Assembly: GCF_014395975.1 (NCBI RefSeq)
Contig: NZ_CP060714.1
Location: 3,162,001 to 3,226,000, forward strand
Source of the DNA: Diaphorobacter ruginosibacter
GTDB taxonomy: Bacteria > Pseudomonadota > Gammaproteobacteria > Burkholderiales > Burkholderiaceae_C
DNA length: 64,000 nucleotides
Direction: 5' to 3'
In this document: positions 33,687 through 41,932 of the stretch, one piece after another
How positions within the stretch are numbered: the first letter of the stretch is position 1
Layout of the letters: each line of letters starts with the position of its first letter
Position numbers and translations under genes: made by a program
Notes under the pieces: model-generated
Databases searched by the model: none
What the model was told of the DNA's origin: nothing
Seen by the model: the letters and a program-made list of their open reading frames with translations, nothing else

Positions 33687-34661
33687 CTAGACGGTGGCAC
33701 CCGTCATCTTGACCACCTCAGTCCATTTCGCGAGTTCGTCGGCGATGAATTTTCCGGACTGTGCGGCATCGAGCGGCAGGGGCTCCATGCCCATGCCGAG
33801 CAGCTTTTCGCGATTGCGGGCATCCGAGAGGTACTCGACGATGCTCGCGTTCAGGCGCTTCACAACGGCATCCGGCATCTTCGCCGGCCCCATCACGCCG
33901 TACCATGCCTTGAGATCGAAATGTGGCAGACCCTGCTGCGCGAGCGGCTGAACCTCGGGCAGCGCCGGCGACGGCTGCGCGGCCGTCAGGCCCAGCGCAC
34001 GCAACCTGTTGGAGCGGATGTAGGGCAAGGCGATCGGAATGTCGGTGAACATCATCGACACCTGTCCGCCGATCAGGTCCTGCATCGCCAGTGCGCTGCC
34101 CTTGTAGGGAACGTGCAGGATATCGACCTGGGCCATGTGCTTGAAAAGCTCGCCGCTCAGATGCTGGGAAGTCCCGGCGCCGGAGGAGCCGAACGACAGC
34201 TTGCCCGGTTGCGCCCTGGCCAGTGCAATCAGTTCCTGGACATTGCGCGCGGCAATCGACGGATGCACCACCAGCACGTTCTTCTGCACCACCGTGGCCG
34301 AGATCGCGGAGAAGTCCTTGAGCGCATCGAACGGCAGGCGCGCACCATACATGCTCGGCGCGATCCCGTGCGTCGCGCTGGACGCCATCACCAGCGTGTA
34401 TCCATCAGGCGCCGCCCGCGCCACGTACTCCGCACCGATGTTGCCGCTCGCGCCCGTCTTGTTCTCCACGATCACGGGTTGCCCAAGCTTCTCGCTCAGA
34501 TGCTGCCCCAGCAGGCGTGCGAGCTGGTCGAGCGCGCCGCCGGCAGAGAACGGATTGATGATATGGATCGGCTTGGCCGGATAGCCCTGCGCCTGCGCCC
34601 ATGCCAGGCCGGGTGCCGCAGCTGCCGCGGCAAGCCCTTGAACCAGTAGACGTCGTTGCAT
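33687..34661 (-). CDS. Bug-family periplasmic receptor at the end of the UbiD operon
   Basis: The 324-residue protein is read from the ATG at 34661, preceded by AAGGAG. The signal peptide ends near 'APGLAWAQAQ'. Bug motifs: 'PIHIINPFSAGGALDQLARLL', 'NIGAEYVARAAPDGYTLVMA' and 'LHVPYKGSALAMQDLIGGQ'. It lies 37 bases after the DUF169 gene on the same strand, closing the UbiD-UbiX-type operon, so it likely binds a carboxylic acid that this operon decarboxylates. The neighbouring convergent Bug gene at 32.6 kb is only moderately similar; the pair may capture different but related acids. No carrier genes are nearby. Confidence 0.92.
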   Translation of the reverse strand: MQRRLLVQGLAAAAAAPGLAWAQAQGYPAKPIHIINPFSAGGALDQLARLLGQHLSEKLGQPVIVENKTGASGNIGAEYVARAAPDGYTLVMASSATHGIAPSMYGARLPFDALKDFSAISATVVQKNVLVVHPSIAARNVQELIALARAQPGKLSFGSSGAGTSQHLSGELFKHMAQVDILHVPYKGSALAMQDLIGGQVSMMFTDIPIALPYIRSNRLRALGLTAAQPSPALPEVQPLAQQGLPHFDLKAWYGVMGPAKMPDAVVKRLNASIVEYLSDARNREKLLGMGMEPLPLDAAQSGKFIADELAKWTEVVKMTGATV

Positions 34662-34698
34662 CTTTGTCTCCTTTGTCTTTGTCTTGTGAAATGCGTGC

Positions 34699-35490
34699 TC
34701 AGAGCTTGCCGGCGTAACTCGCCTGAAATGCCATCGCGGGGTCGCACTGGATGCCATAGGGTGCGATGGGGTAGCGGATTCCATGGCCCGCGAGCCACTC
34801 CAGGCCCGTCACGATTTCCTGCAGATGGGACACCTGCAGCGCAATCAGCATCTCGTCGTCCTGCACGCCGCCGAACTTGCGCTCCGCAAAGCAGGGAATG
34901 GCCATGCTGGGCTCGCGCGTGGCAAGGCCCGCGCCCCAGCTGTCCGCGCACGCCGATTCGCCGGTGGTGCCGAACTGGTAGCGCACGTAGCTGCGGTGCT
35001 GGAGCGCATTGATCAGGGTGACCATCTGTCCCGGGGTTGCGTACACCAGCACCGTGTCGGGATCCTTCAGGCGCCCCGAGGCCAGGGGCGAGAGAACCAC
35101 TCCCACATACTTGCCATGCGGCACGCGCGGCATCTGTGCCTGGTGCTCGCGCGAGGCCTCTATGGTGGCGAACCACACGCCGTGGAACATGCTGCCATCA
35201 AGATACTTGGTGCCCGGTGCATTGAGCCCCATGACCCCTCCGCAGTTGCTGGCGGCGGGCACATTCTCGTGCGTGGCCCCAAGCGTCCAGCCCAGCCAGC
35301 GCGCCTGCCCCACAAGCTGGCACATCGAGAAGCGCACGCCCGCGGCAGGCCAGCGGATGCCCTTGATGGACTTCATCTCGTCCACGGTCTCGAACAGCTT
35401 CAGCGCAAGCGGCGCGGTGCGCAGCCGCAGGCGCTGGTTGAGCCTGTTCACCAGGTCTTCATGGTCGATCTCAGCAATCACTTCACTCAT
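34699..35490 (-). CDS. DUF169-domain protein
   Basis: The 263-residue protein is recognised by 'RLRLRTAPLALKLFETVDEM' near the start, 'FSMCQLVGQARWLGWTLGATHE' and 'GTTGESACADSWGAGLAT', the conserved Cys-containing segments of DUF169 proteins. The family has no assigned biochemical activity; the conserved cysteines could bind a metal or cluster. There is no signal peptide. The start is preceded by AGGAA and overlaps the end of the UbiX-like gene by 8 bases, so it is translationally coupled. DUF169 genes beside ubiD/ubiX suggest a role in the same decarboxylation pathway (inference). Confidence 0.75.
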   Translation of the reverse strand: MSEVIAEIDHEDLVNRLNQRLRLRTAPLALKLFETVDEMKSIKGIRWPAAGVRFSMCQLVGQARWLGWTLGATHENVPAASNCGGVMGLNAPGTKYLDGSMFHGVWFATIEASREHQAQMPRVPHGKYVGVVLSPLASGRLKDPDTVLVYATPGQMVTLINALQHRSYVRYQFGTTGESACADSWGAGLATREPSMAIPCFAERKFGGVQDDEMLIALQVSHLQEIVTGLEWLAGHGIRYPIAPYGIQCDPAMAFQASYAGKL

Positions 35491-36133
35491 GGGGAATTCC
35501 TGACGGGGTCTCTTGGGTTGTACGTGTCGAGGCGGCCAGCAGCGCGCGGCTGGTCTCGCCCCAGCGGGGAGCCGCCTCGCATTCGATGTCGATCAGGTCC
35601 AGGCAGCGCATCACGCTGTGATCCACGATGTCGGCAACGCTCTGGGGCCGGTTGTAGAAGGCAGGCACGGGCGGGAACACGATCGCCCCTGCCTGGGACA
35701 CGCGCAGCATGCTCTCGATGTGCCCCACATGCAGCGGCGTCTCGCGCAGCATCAGCACAACGCGCCGCCGCTCCTTGAGGGCCACGTCGGCCGCGCGGGC
35801 GATCAGCTCGCCCGTATTGCCCCATGCCAGGTTGGACATGGTCTTGATGGAGCAGGGAGCCACCACCATCGCGTGTATGCGGAACGAGCCCGACGAGATC
35901 GACGCACCGATGTCCACGCTGGAATGCACCACATCGGCCAGGGCCTCCACCTGCTCGATGGCAAGCGAGGTCTCGAGTTGCAGCGTCTGGCGCGCGGAAC
36001 GGCTCACGACGAGGTGGGTTTCGACGTCGGGGGCCGCGCGCAGCATCTCCAGCAGGCGGATGCCATAGGCACTGCCGCTGGCGCCGGAGATCCCGACCAC
36101 CACGCGCTTGCGTGCGGAAGTGCGCGAGCTCAT
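35483..36133 (-). CDS. UbiX-family flavin prenyltransferase
   Basis: The 216-residue protein has the UbiX fold. 'VVVGISGASGSAYGIRLLEML' is the FMN-binding N-terminus, 'MVVAPCSIKTMSNLAWGNTGE' the Ser/Lys-containing active-site loop, and 'ALKERRRVVLMLRETPLHVGH' plus 'PAFYNRPQSVADIVDH' the phosphate and prenyl donor regions. UbiX proteins attach dimethylallyl phosphate to FMN, making the prenylated FMN cofactor that UbiD decarboxylases need. The gene starts within the last 4 bases of the Cys-rich protein gene (ATGA) and overlaps the DUF169 gene. It probably serves the UbiD encoded upstream rather than ubiquinone synthesis. Confidence 0.92.
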   Translation of the reverse strand: MSSRTSARKRVVVGISGASGSAYGIRLLEMLRAAPDVETHLVVSRSARQTLQLETSLAIEQVEALADVVHSSVDIGASISSGSFRIHAMVVAPCSIKTMSNLAWGNTGELIARAADVALKERRRVVLMLRETPLHVGHIESMLRVSQAGAIVFPPVPAFYNRPQSVADIVDHSVMRCLDLIDIECEAAPRWGETSRALLAASTRTTQETPSGIPHE

Positions 36134-36558
36134 TCGACGCTCACCTTGAAGCACACCTGCCCCCAGCTTCCATTGCAGAAGCCCGCGTCCTGGCAACTGA
36201 AGGAGTTGAACCACATGCCGTCGGGGTCCAGCCCCTCGGCGATGCGGTCGTGCGCCATGGCCGCGTGGATCGTCATCGGTGCCACGGCATAGATGCAGAC
36301 GTTGCACGATTTCACGACGCCCGCCGCGCTGACCTCGATCCGGTCGCCCTCCTTGAAGCCCGCGGCACAGCCATGGGCCGAGACGACCGTGGCGACCACA
36401 GTTCGCCGGTTGGCCTCGGGAATGGCCTCGGCCGCGCGGCGGCGGCGCTCATCAGCCCGGAACTCGGCCATCTGCTCGTCGGTGTAGCCCATGTTGGCCT
36501 GGAACTTCTCCCAGTTGAAGGGCCGTGCGGGCTTGGTGGGGTTGGATGCATCGCTCAT
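36130..36558 (-). CDS. Small Cys-rich protein, TIGR04076-like, in UbiD operon
   Basis: The 142-residue soluble protein has six cysteines at about 64, 85, 88, 122, 128 and 136, including a CxxC at 85-88. 'TVVSAHGCAAGFKEGDRIEVS' resembles the start of TIGR04076-type domains, and 'CIYAVAPMTIHAAMAHD' matches their second conserved block; the identification is tentative. The first 50 residues are polar and helical. It sits between ubiD (55-base gap) and ubiX (4-base overlap). Some UbiD-type hydroxyarylic acid decarboxylases need a small third subunit; this protein could play such a part or bind a metal, but it is not evidently a homologue of the known small subunits. Confidence 0.55.
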   Translation of the reverse strand: MSDASNPTKPARPFNWEKFQANMGYTDEQMAEFRADERRRRAAEAIPEANRRTVVATVVSAHGCAAGFKEGDRIEVSAAGVVKSCNVCIYAVAPMTIHAAMAHDRIAEGLDPDGMWFNSFSCQDAGFCNGSWGQVCFKVSVE

Positions 36559-36613
36559 GATGTGGGCCTTTCATTCTTGTTCAGCGGGAACCTGCCGGTT
36601 CGACTCGTTCGAC

Positions 36614-38086
36614 TCAATACCTGCGCGACAGCAGCGACTTCACATAGTCGGGCTGGCGCGCCCGCAGTCTGGCGGCGGCCTCCTCGCCGATCCAGTCCTC
36701 GATCGCCACGTTCTCGAAAACGCCTCGCGTATAGCGATCCGAGTTGGCGAATGGCGCGGTGGCGTCGATGTACACCTTGCGCCCCGTACCCGCCGCGTCC
36801 CCTTCGGCCAGCATGCCGCTGACCTTGGCCCGTGGCGAGAGCATCAGTCCCTCCCGCATGTCGGAGCGCGTGATCACCGCCCACATGACATCGTCCGCGT
36901 TGGTAATGTCGATGTCGTGGTCCACGGCAATCACCCACCCCAGGTCGGAGTGCGCGGAAAGCGCACCGAACGCGAGGTTGTTCTGCAGCCCCTCGTCGCG
37001 AAAGCTCTTGCGCCGGATGCGGATCACCACGCCCAGGCAGCCGCGCATGGCCTGCAGCACATGGCAGTTCTCGAACACGCGGGGGCTGATGCGGCGGCAG
37101 GCGTCGAACACGGATGCCTCCGCGGGCAGGGCCATGAGATTGGTGGTTTCCGCGTTCACCGCGAGCGGGAACCAGTACACCGGGTTGTTGCGGTGCGTGA
37201 TGCCGGTGACGTTGAATTCCCAGACACGCCATGCGCGTCCCATGTAGCCGCCGGCCTCGGGCATCATGCCCTTCTCCCCGTCCTTGCCGGAGTCCTCCTC
37301 CGAGGCCAGCCGGTCGGTGTCGATATAGCCTTCCAGGACGTATTCGGCCTCCGCCAGGCTCCACGCCCCCTCCTGCGTGCGGCATTTCACATATTCCACC
37401 GCCTTGCCCTGCAGCGCTCCCGCCATGCCCATCTCGTCGTAGCCGAACGGCGTGAGCGTCTGCTGCGTGCTGCCCGAGCACGCGAGCAGCACGGCCGGCC
37501 CGGCACCGATGTTCACGCTGATGGGGATGCGGCGCTCGCCCCGAGCGCGCATCTTGCGGGCGATCTCCAGCAGGTGCCGGCCCGCCTGGATGGTGATGCA
37601 GGTGAGATCCGGTCCCAGCACCCGCATGCGATGGTAGGAGCCGTTGAATGCGCCCGTATCCGGATCGCGGATCAGCGCCAGCCCCCCGGTGATGACGCAA
37701 CCCGCGTCGGCGGAGGTCTGCTGCGCGAGCGGCAGTGTCTTGAACAGGTCGATGCCGCTCGTGATCACGTTCTGCTGGCAGGCCGCCTCGGCGGTTTCCC
37801 GCGACGCAATGGGGTTCAGCGCCGCGTCGGCAAGTCGCGCGGGCAGGTCCTGCGCATCGATCCCGCACCAGCGCGCAATGCGCTTGCGATCCGCGAACAC
37901 ATTGGTGACGATCCGCTTGCCCTCGTGCCCCCGCACGTTGTCGAACACCACCATCGGTCCCGCGTCCGTGGTCCGCGCAATTGCCGCCACCTCGAGGTAG
38001 GGGTTGGTCTCGCGCGTGATGCGCAGCAGGTCATCGTTCGCCAGCGCTTCATCCATGGCGGCCGACAGGCTTGTCACTGAATGCAT
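36614..38086 (-). CDS. UbiD-family prenyl-FMN-dependent (de)carboxylase
   Basis: The 490-residue protein spans the whole UbiD fold. Visible signatures are 'SYHRMRVLGPDLTCITIQAG' (metal and phosphate binding), 'ISVNIGAGPAVLLACSGS', the active-site helix 'AEAEYVLEGYIDTDR' with the catalytic Glu, and 'DHDIDITNADDVMWAVITR' near the C-terminal end. UbiD enzymes remove or add CO2 on aromatic, heteroaromatic or alpha,beta-unsaturated acids using prenylated FMN. The 4-hydroxy-3-polyprenylbenzoate enzyme of ubiquinone synthesis is usually encoded alone; the operon context with UbiX, DUF169 and a Bug receptor argues for a catabolic substrate. A GGAGA site and a TGTCCGGAC element precede the start. Confidence 0.9.
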   Translation of the reverse strand: MHSVTSLSAAMDEALANDDLLRITRETNPYLEVAAIARTTDAGPMVVFDNVRGHEGKRIVTNVFADRKRIARWCGIDAQDLPARLADAALNPIASRETAEAACQQNVITSGIDLFKTLPLAQQTSADAGCVITGGLALIRDPDTGAFNGSYHRMRVLGPDLTCITIQAGRHLLEIARKMRARGERRIPISVNIGAGPAVLLACSGSTQQTLTPFGYDEMGMAGALQGKAVEYVKCRTQEGAWSLAEAEYVLEGYIDTDRLASEEDSGKDGEKGMMPEAGGYMGRAWRVWEFNVTGITHRNNPVYWFPLAVNAETTNLMALPAEASVFDACRRISPRVFENCHVLQAMRGCLGVVIRIRRKSFRDEGLQNNLAFGALSAHSDLGWVIAVDHDIDITNADDVMWAVITRSDMREGLMLSPRAKVSGMLAEGDAAGTGRKVYIDATAPFANSDRYTRGVFENVAIEDWIGEEAAARLRARQPDYVKSLLSRRY

Positions 38087-38111
38087 TGAGTCTCCAATGG
38101 GTTGTCTTATT

Positions 38112-38121
38112 TGTCCGGACT
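38112..38121. promoter_or_regulatory. TGTCCGGACT element before the UbiD operon
   Basis: Matches the palindrome TGTCCGGACA at nine of ten positions, 26-35 bases upstream of the ubiD-type start codon and next to an AT-rich TATAAAAC stretch. It links this operon to the GntR-regulated block at 26-33 kb. Confidence 0.58.
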
Positions 38122-38321
38122 ATAAAACAACAAAAGGAGATGTCAATAGGATCATTCGCTCCCATCCTCCAATGCACTCCTCCCTGTGAGGAGGAAAAAA
38201 TGAGCGCACATCCCCCTGACCGCCTTGTTGCGGGGCAGCTTTATTTGTACGCAACAATGATCACCCCAGCGTCATGCCGGGGTGCAAGAAATAGAGAGGG
38301 AGGGGATTCAATGAAACGCGA

Positions 38322-38852
38322 TCACGCCCGGGCCGGCGGCATGCCAAGTGCATGCTCCAGCGTCGCGATTGCCTGCTCTACTTCGGGTGTTTTCCAGCCG
38401 GCGTCACCCGCATGGCGCGCACCATAGAAGTCCGCGACCACAGCGATCGCCGCGCTCGGGGGCGGCTCCTGATGCCGGTCTGACGGAAGCGGCATGGCCG
38501 CGAGGCGGTCCATGGCATGCCTCTCCGCCTGCAGTTCGGCCTGCTGGATCTGCGCGCGAAGGCCGCTCAGTGATGCGTCTTCCTTGTCAATGGCGCGGCG
38601 CGCGGCGCGCAAGGGCCGGACGACCTGCTCGCGCCAGTCCCGGACCTCGGCATCCGCATGGGCGACCTCCTGCCCGGTGACATTCACGCCGTGCCGATGC
38701 GCGAGACAGGCCGCGTGCAGCAGGACCAGCACGTCCAGCGACAGCCGGTCCTGCAGCAGCAGGCAGGCCTGCGGCACGCCAGGGCGCGCATAGCACTGCA
38801 ACGCATACGACCACTGTTCATTCGCTCGGCTGGCATGGGCTGGATTCGTCAT
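38322..38852 (-). CDS. TIGR02444-family (DUF2390) protein
   Basis: A 176-residue cytoplasmic protein read from the ATG at 38852 ('MTNPAHASRANEQWSYALQC'). 'ALQCYARPGVPQACLLLQDR' followed by 'LDVLVLLHAACLAHRHG' matches the opening of the TIGR02444 family, whose members have no known function. The middle is helical and rich in Ala/Glu/Arg with coiled-coil character; the end is polar with a helix 'TPEVEQAIATLEHALG'. It is a single gene between the UbiD operon promoter and the D-aminoacylase-like gene, with no sign of linkage to either. Confidence 0.75.
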   Translation of the reverse strand: MTNPAHASRANEQWSYALQCYARPGVPQACLLLQDRLSLDVLVLLHAACLAHRHGVNVTGQEVAHADAEVRDWREQVVRPLRAARRAIDKEDASLSGLRAQIQQAELQAERHAMDRLAAMPLPSDRHQEPPPSAAIAVVADFYGARHAGDAGWKTPEVEQAIATLEHALGMPPARA

Positions 38853-38954
38853 GGCTTGTCCCGGACGGTGTACGGCCTCCATCTTGCCACTGCATCGCGT
38901 CCGCGAAAACTGCACCGCCAGGCCCGCGGTGGATCACCACCGCGGGCTCTGCTC

Positions 38955-40688
38955 TCACAGAGGCTCCGCCTGCGGCCCGCGAATCAGCATGCCCGGCAAC
39001 TCGCCCGTGGGCTGGCCATCCCGCATGATGACCCGCCCGCGCTTGAGCGTTGCCACATAGCCTTCCGCCGTCTGGTTCAGGCGCCGCCCGCCCGCCGGCA
39101 GGTCGAAGGCGACGTAGGGCGGCGGCAGGCGCAGGCGGTCGAAGTCGATGATGTTCACATCGGCCAGATAACCCGGCTTGAGTTGCCCGCGGTCGCGCAT
39201 GCCATAGATACCTGCGGTCTCCATGGTCTGCTTTTTCACGATGTGTTCGAGCGGCAGCCGCGGCCCGCGCTGGCGGTCGCGCACCCAGTGCGTGAGCATG
39301 TACGTGGGCACGCTCACATCGCAGATGTAGCCGCAGTGCGCGCCACCATCGGCCAGGCTCATCATGGTGTTCGGGTGCTGCAGCTGGGTGTGCAGCTGGC
39401 TCAGGTCGTTGTAGGCGTAGTTGAAGCTCGGAAAATAGATGATGCCCTTGCCGTCCTGCGCCATCAGCATGTCGTAGGCGATCTCGAGCGGACTGCGGCC
39501 ATCGCGCTGCGCGATCGATGCAATGCTGCGCTCCTGCGGCGGCTCGTAGTCCGGCTCGGCGCCGAGCGCATACATCTTCTGGAAGCTCTGCGTGAGATAG
39601 GCCAGCCGCGAATCGAACTCGGCCGACGCCATCAGCGCGTCCATGTCGGTGAGCTGCGCACGCACCTGCGGGTCGCGCAGGCGGTTGATTTTCTCGTTCC
39701 ATGGCAGCGGGGCGATCTGTTTCCAGACGTCGTGGGCCATGAACGGGTGGATCGATCCCTGCCACGCCATCAGGATGCCGGCCGGACGCCCCCCGATCGC
39801 GCCGTAGATGGGCACGCCATCGGCATGCGCCCGGTCGAGACTTTGCAGCAGCCGCCTCCAGTTCTCCGCCGTGCCGTCGGTCTGCACCAGTGCGAATGCC
39901 ACGGGCAGCTGGTTCTCCTGCGCGATCTGCCGCAGCCACGGGAATTCCGTCTCCATCTGATAGTGGTTGGATGTCATCTGGAACACCCCGTGGCCTGCCT
40001 CCTTGATGGCGCGTGCAATGCCCAGGATCTCGTCGGGCGTGGCGAACGTGCCCGGCGGGAACTTGCGGGTCTCATACTTGTGGATGAAGGTGCGCGTGGT
40101 CGAGAACCCCAGCGCACCGGCCTGCAGTCCTTCCTTCACCGCCGCCACCATCCGGCGGATGTCGTCGGGCGTCGCCTCGTCGTGCGTGATGCCGCGCTCT
40201 CCCATCACATAGGTGCGCAGCGCCGAATGGGGAATCTGCGCGCCGACGTCGATCGCGCGCGGCATCCGCGCGAGGGCGTCGAGGTACTCGGGAAACGTCT
40301 CCCAGTCCCAGCGTATGCCTTCGGACAGCACCGTTCCGGGGATGTCCTCCACGCCCTCCATCACGCGGATCAGCCAGTCGCGCCGATCCGCCTTCACCGG
40401 TGCGAACCCCACGCCGCAGTTGCCCATGACGACGCTCGTGACGCCATGGTCCGCGGAGGGACTCAGGTAGGGATCCCACGTCGCCTGCCCGTCGAAATGC
40501 GTATGCACATCGACCCAGCCCGGCGTAACCAGCGCGCCGTCGACGCGAAGCTCCCGGGCCCCGGCACCGAGCTTGCCGCCCACGGCCGCGATCTTTCCGT
40601 CGCGAATGCCGAGGTCGCCCTCGAACGCTGGCGCTCCCGTTCCATCGACGATGCGGCCGCCACGAATTACGGTATCAAACATGCTCAT
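38955..40688 (-). CDS. D-aminoacylase-like amidohydrolase
   Basis: The 577-residue protein belongs to the N-acyl-D-amino-acid deacylase branch of the amidohydrolase superfamily. 'GWVDVHTHFDGQATWDPYLSPSA' carries the first metal-binding His-x-His, 'GVTSVVMGNCGVGFAP' is the subgroup signature with the metal-bridging Cys, and 'SLADGGAHCGYICDVSVPTY' holds the catalytic Asp. Some close relatives hydrolyse other N-acyl or cyclic amides, so the exact substrate is open. It follows the Bug receptor gene by 7 bases; the pair is probably one operon under the LacI regulator at 41.9 kb. Confidence 0.87.
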   Translation of the reverse strand: MSMFDTVIRGGRIVDGTGAPAFEGDLGIRDGKIAAVGGKLGAGARELRVDGALVTPGWVDVHTHFDGQATWDPYLSPSADHGVTSVVMGNCGVGFAPVKADRRDWLIRVMEGVEDIPGTVLSEGIRWDWETFPEYLDALARMPRAIDVGAQIPHSALRTYVMGERGITHDEATPDDIRRMVAAVKEGLQAGALGFSTTRTFIHKYETRKFPPGTFATPDEILGIARAIKEAGHGVFQMTSNHYQMETEFPWLRQIAQENQLPVAFALVQTDGTAENWRRLLQSLDRAHADGVPIYGAIGGRPAGILMAWQGSIHPFMAHDVWKQIAPLPWNEKINRLRDPQVRAQLTDMDALMASAEFDSRLAYLTQSFQKMYALGAEPDYEPPQERSIASIAQRDGRSPLEIAYDMLMAQDGKGIIYFPSFNYAYNDLSQLHTQLQHPNTMMSLADGGAHCGYICDVSVPTYMLTHWVRDRQRGPRLPLEHIVKKQTMETAGIYGMRDRGQLKPGYLADVNIIDFDRLRLPPPYVAFDLPAGGRRLNQTAEGYVATLKRGRVIMRDGQPTGELPGMLIRGPQAEPL

Positions 40689-40695
40689 GCTTCCT

Positions 40696-41694
40696 TCAAT
40701 CCAGACGAATACCAGCGGCCTTGATGACCTCGCCCCACTTCACGCTGTCGCTCGCCACGATGCGCGCGAACTCCGCGGCCCCCGCCCCCGATGCCTCGTT
40801 GCCCTGGGTCTCGATCAGCGAGAGCATTTCCCTGGAGCGCGATGCCTTGCTGATCACCGTGCTGACCTTTTCCGTCAGCGCGGGAGACATCTTTCCGGAG
40901 CCGAAGACGCCCTGCCAGCCGACGATGTTGATGCCGTCCACGCCCTGCTCCTGAATGGTGGGCAGGTCGGGCAGCACGGGCACCCGCGTGGGAGTGGCCG
41001 CGCCGATGCCCTTGGCCTTGCCGGCCTTGATGAGCGAGACGGCGCTGGCCGTGCCATCGAAGTAGATCTGCACGTCACCGGCGACCAGCGCGCGCGAGGC
41101 ATCGGTCGCCCCCTTGTAGGGCACATGGAGCATCTTCGTGCCGGTGCGCATCTGCAGCAGCTCGGCATTCAGGTGCGATGTGGAGCCTGGCGAGTAGCTT
41201 GCATAGTTCAGGGCGCCGGGCTGCGCCTTGGCATACGCCACCAGTTCCTTCAGGTTGTTGAACGGCGCATTGGGAGGCGCGATCAGCACCGTCGCCGACT
41301 TCATCACCTGCGCGAGCGGCGTGAAATCCTTGACCGGGTCATACGGCAACTTCGCATAGAGATGCGGGTTCTGGGTGTGTGTGACGACGATGGTGTAGAG
41401 CAGCGTGTGCCCATCGGCCGGAGCGCGTGCGACCTCCTGCGCGCCGATGAAGGTCGATGCCCCCGGCTTGTTCTCGATGATGACGGGATGGCCCTTGAGC
41501 TCGTCGCTCATGAGCTTGCCGAGCAGCCGCGCCGCCACGTCCGAGCCCGACCCGGCGGGCAGCGGCACGATGATGCGGATCGGCTTGCCAGGCTGCGGCC
41601 AGACCTCGTCCGCCAGTACGCAGGCCGGCCCTGCCAGGCCGAACGCGATGGCTCCCAGCGCCAGGCAGGCGCGCCTTGTGGGGTGTCGTTGCAT
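40696..41694 (-). CDS. Bug-family periplasmic receptor paired with amidohydrolase
   Basis: The 332-residue protein is read from the ATG at 41694 behind GGAGA. The signal peptide ends near 'GPACVLADEVWP'. Bug motifs: 'PIRIIVPLPAGSGSDVAARLL', 'FIGAQEVARAPADGHTLLYT' and 'LHVPYKGATDASRALVAGD'. It sits between a LacI regulator (divergent) and a D-aminoacylase-like gene (7-base gap), so its ligand may be the N-acyl amino acid or cyclic amide handled by that enzyme; this is inference. No TctA/TctB carrier is encoded nearby. Confidence 0.92.
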   Translation of the reverse strand: MQRHPTRRACLALGAIAFGLAGPACVLADEVWPQPGKPIRIIVPLPAGSGSDVAARLLGKLMSDELKGHPVIIENKPGASTFIGAQEVARAPADGHTLLYTIVVTHTQNPHLYAKLPYDPVKDFTPLAQVMKSATVLIAPPNAPFNNLKELVAYAKAQPGALNYASYSPGSTSHLNAELLQMRTGTKMLHVPYKGATDASRALVAGDVQIYFDGTASAVSLIKAGKAKGIGAATPTRVPVLPDLPTIQEQGVDGINIVGWQGVFGSGKMSPALTEKVSTVISKASRSREMLSLIETQGNEASGAGAAEFARIVASDSVKWGEVIKAAGIRLD

Positions 41695-41811
41695 GTCTTG
41701 TCTCCATGTGTTTTGTCGTCGTGAAACGCTCGGGAGGGCCTCGGCACGAATCCCCATGGCCGATGCCGGCCGGAAGGTTCACGCAGAGGTTTTTTCTTCT
41801 GATTCAACTCA

Positions 41812-41827
41812 ATGCAAGCGCTTGCAT
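41812..41827. promoter_or_regulatory. LacI-type operator: perfect 16-bp palindrome
   Basis: ATGCAAGC-GCTTGCAT is a perfect 16-bp palindrome with the central CG typical of LacI/PurR-family operators. It lies between the divergent Bug receptor (start 41694) and LacI-family gene (start 41933), well placed to regulate both. Confidence 0.75.
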
Positions 41828-41932
41828 AAAATAGTAAGGCGATTCCGTACGCCGTCGATTCGGGGATTACCATGACCGATCTCGCAAATTTGTAAACTGC
41901 ACGGAACAGCACAGCAACCCGCCCGAGACTCC

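Noticed and set aside
38262..38285. CACCCC...GGGGTG hairpin downstream of the TIGR02444 gene.
   Set aside because: Only a 6-bp stem with a long loop and no T tract; not convincing as a terminator.
38201..38427. A 75-codon plus-strand open frame with a very good GAGGAGG site before its ATG.
   Set aside because: It runs antisense into the end of the TIGR02444 gene, its translation has no recognisable pattern, and high GC content yields many such frames.
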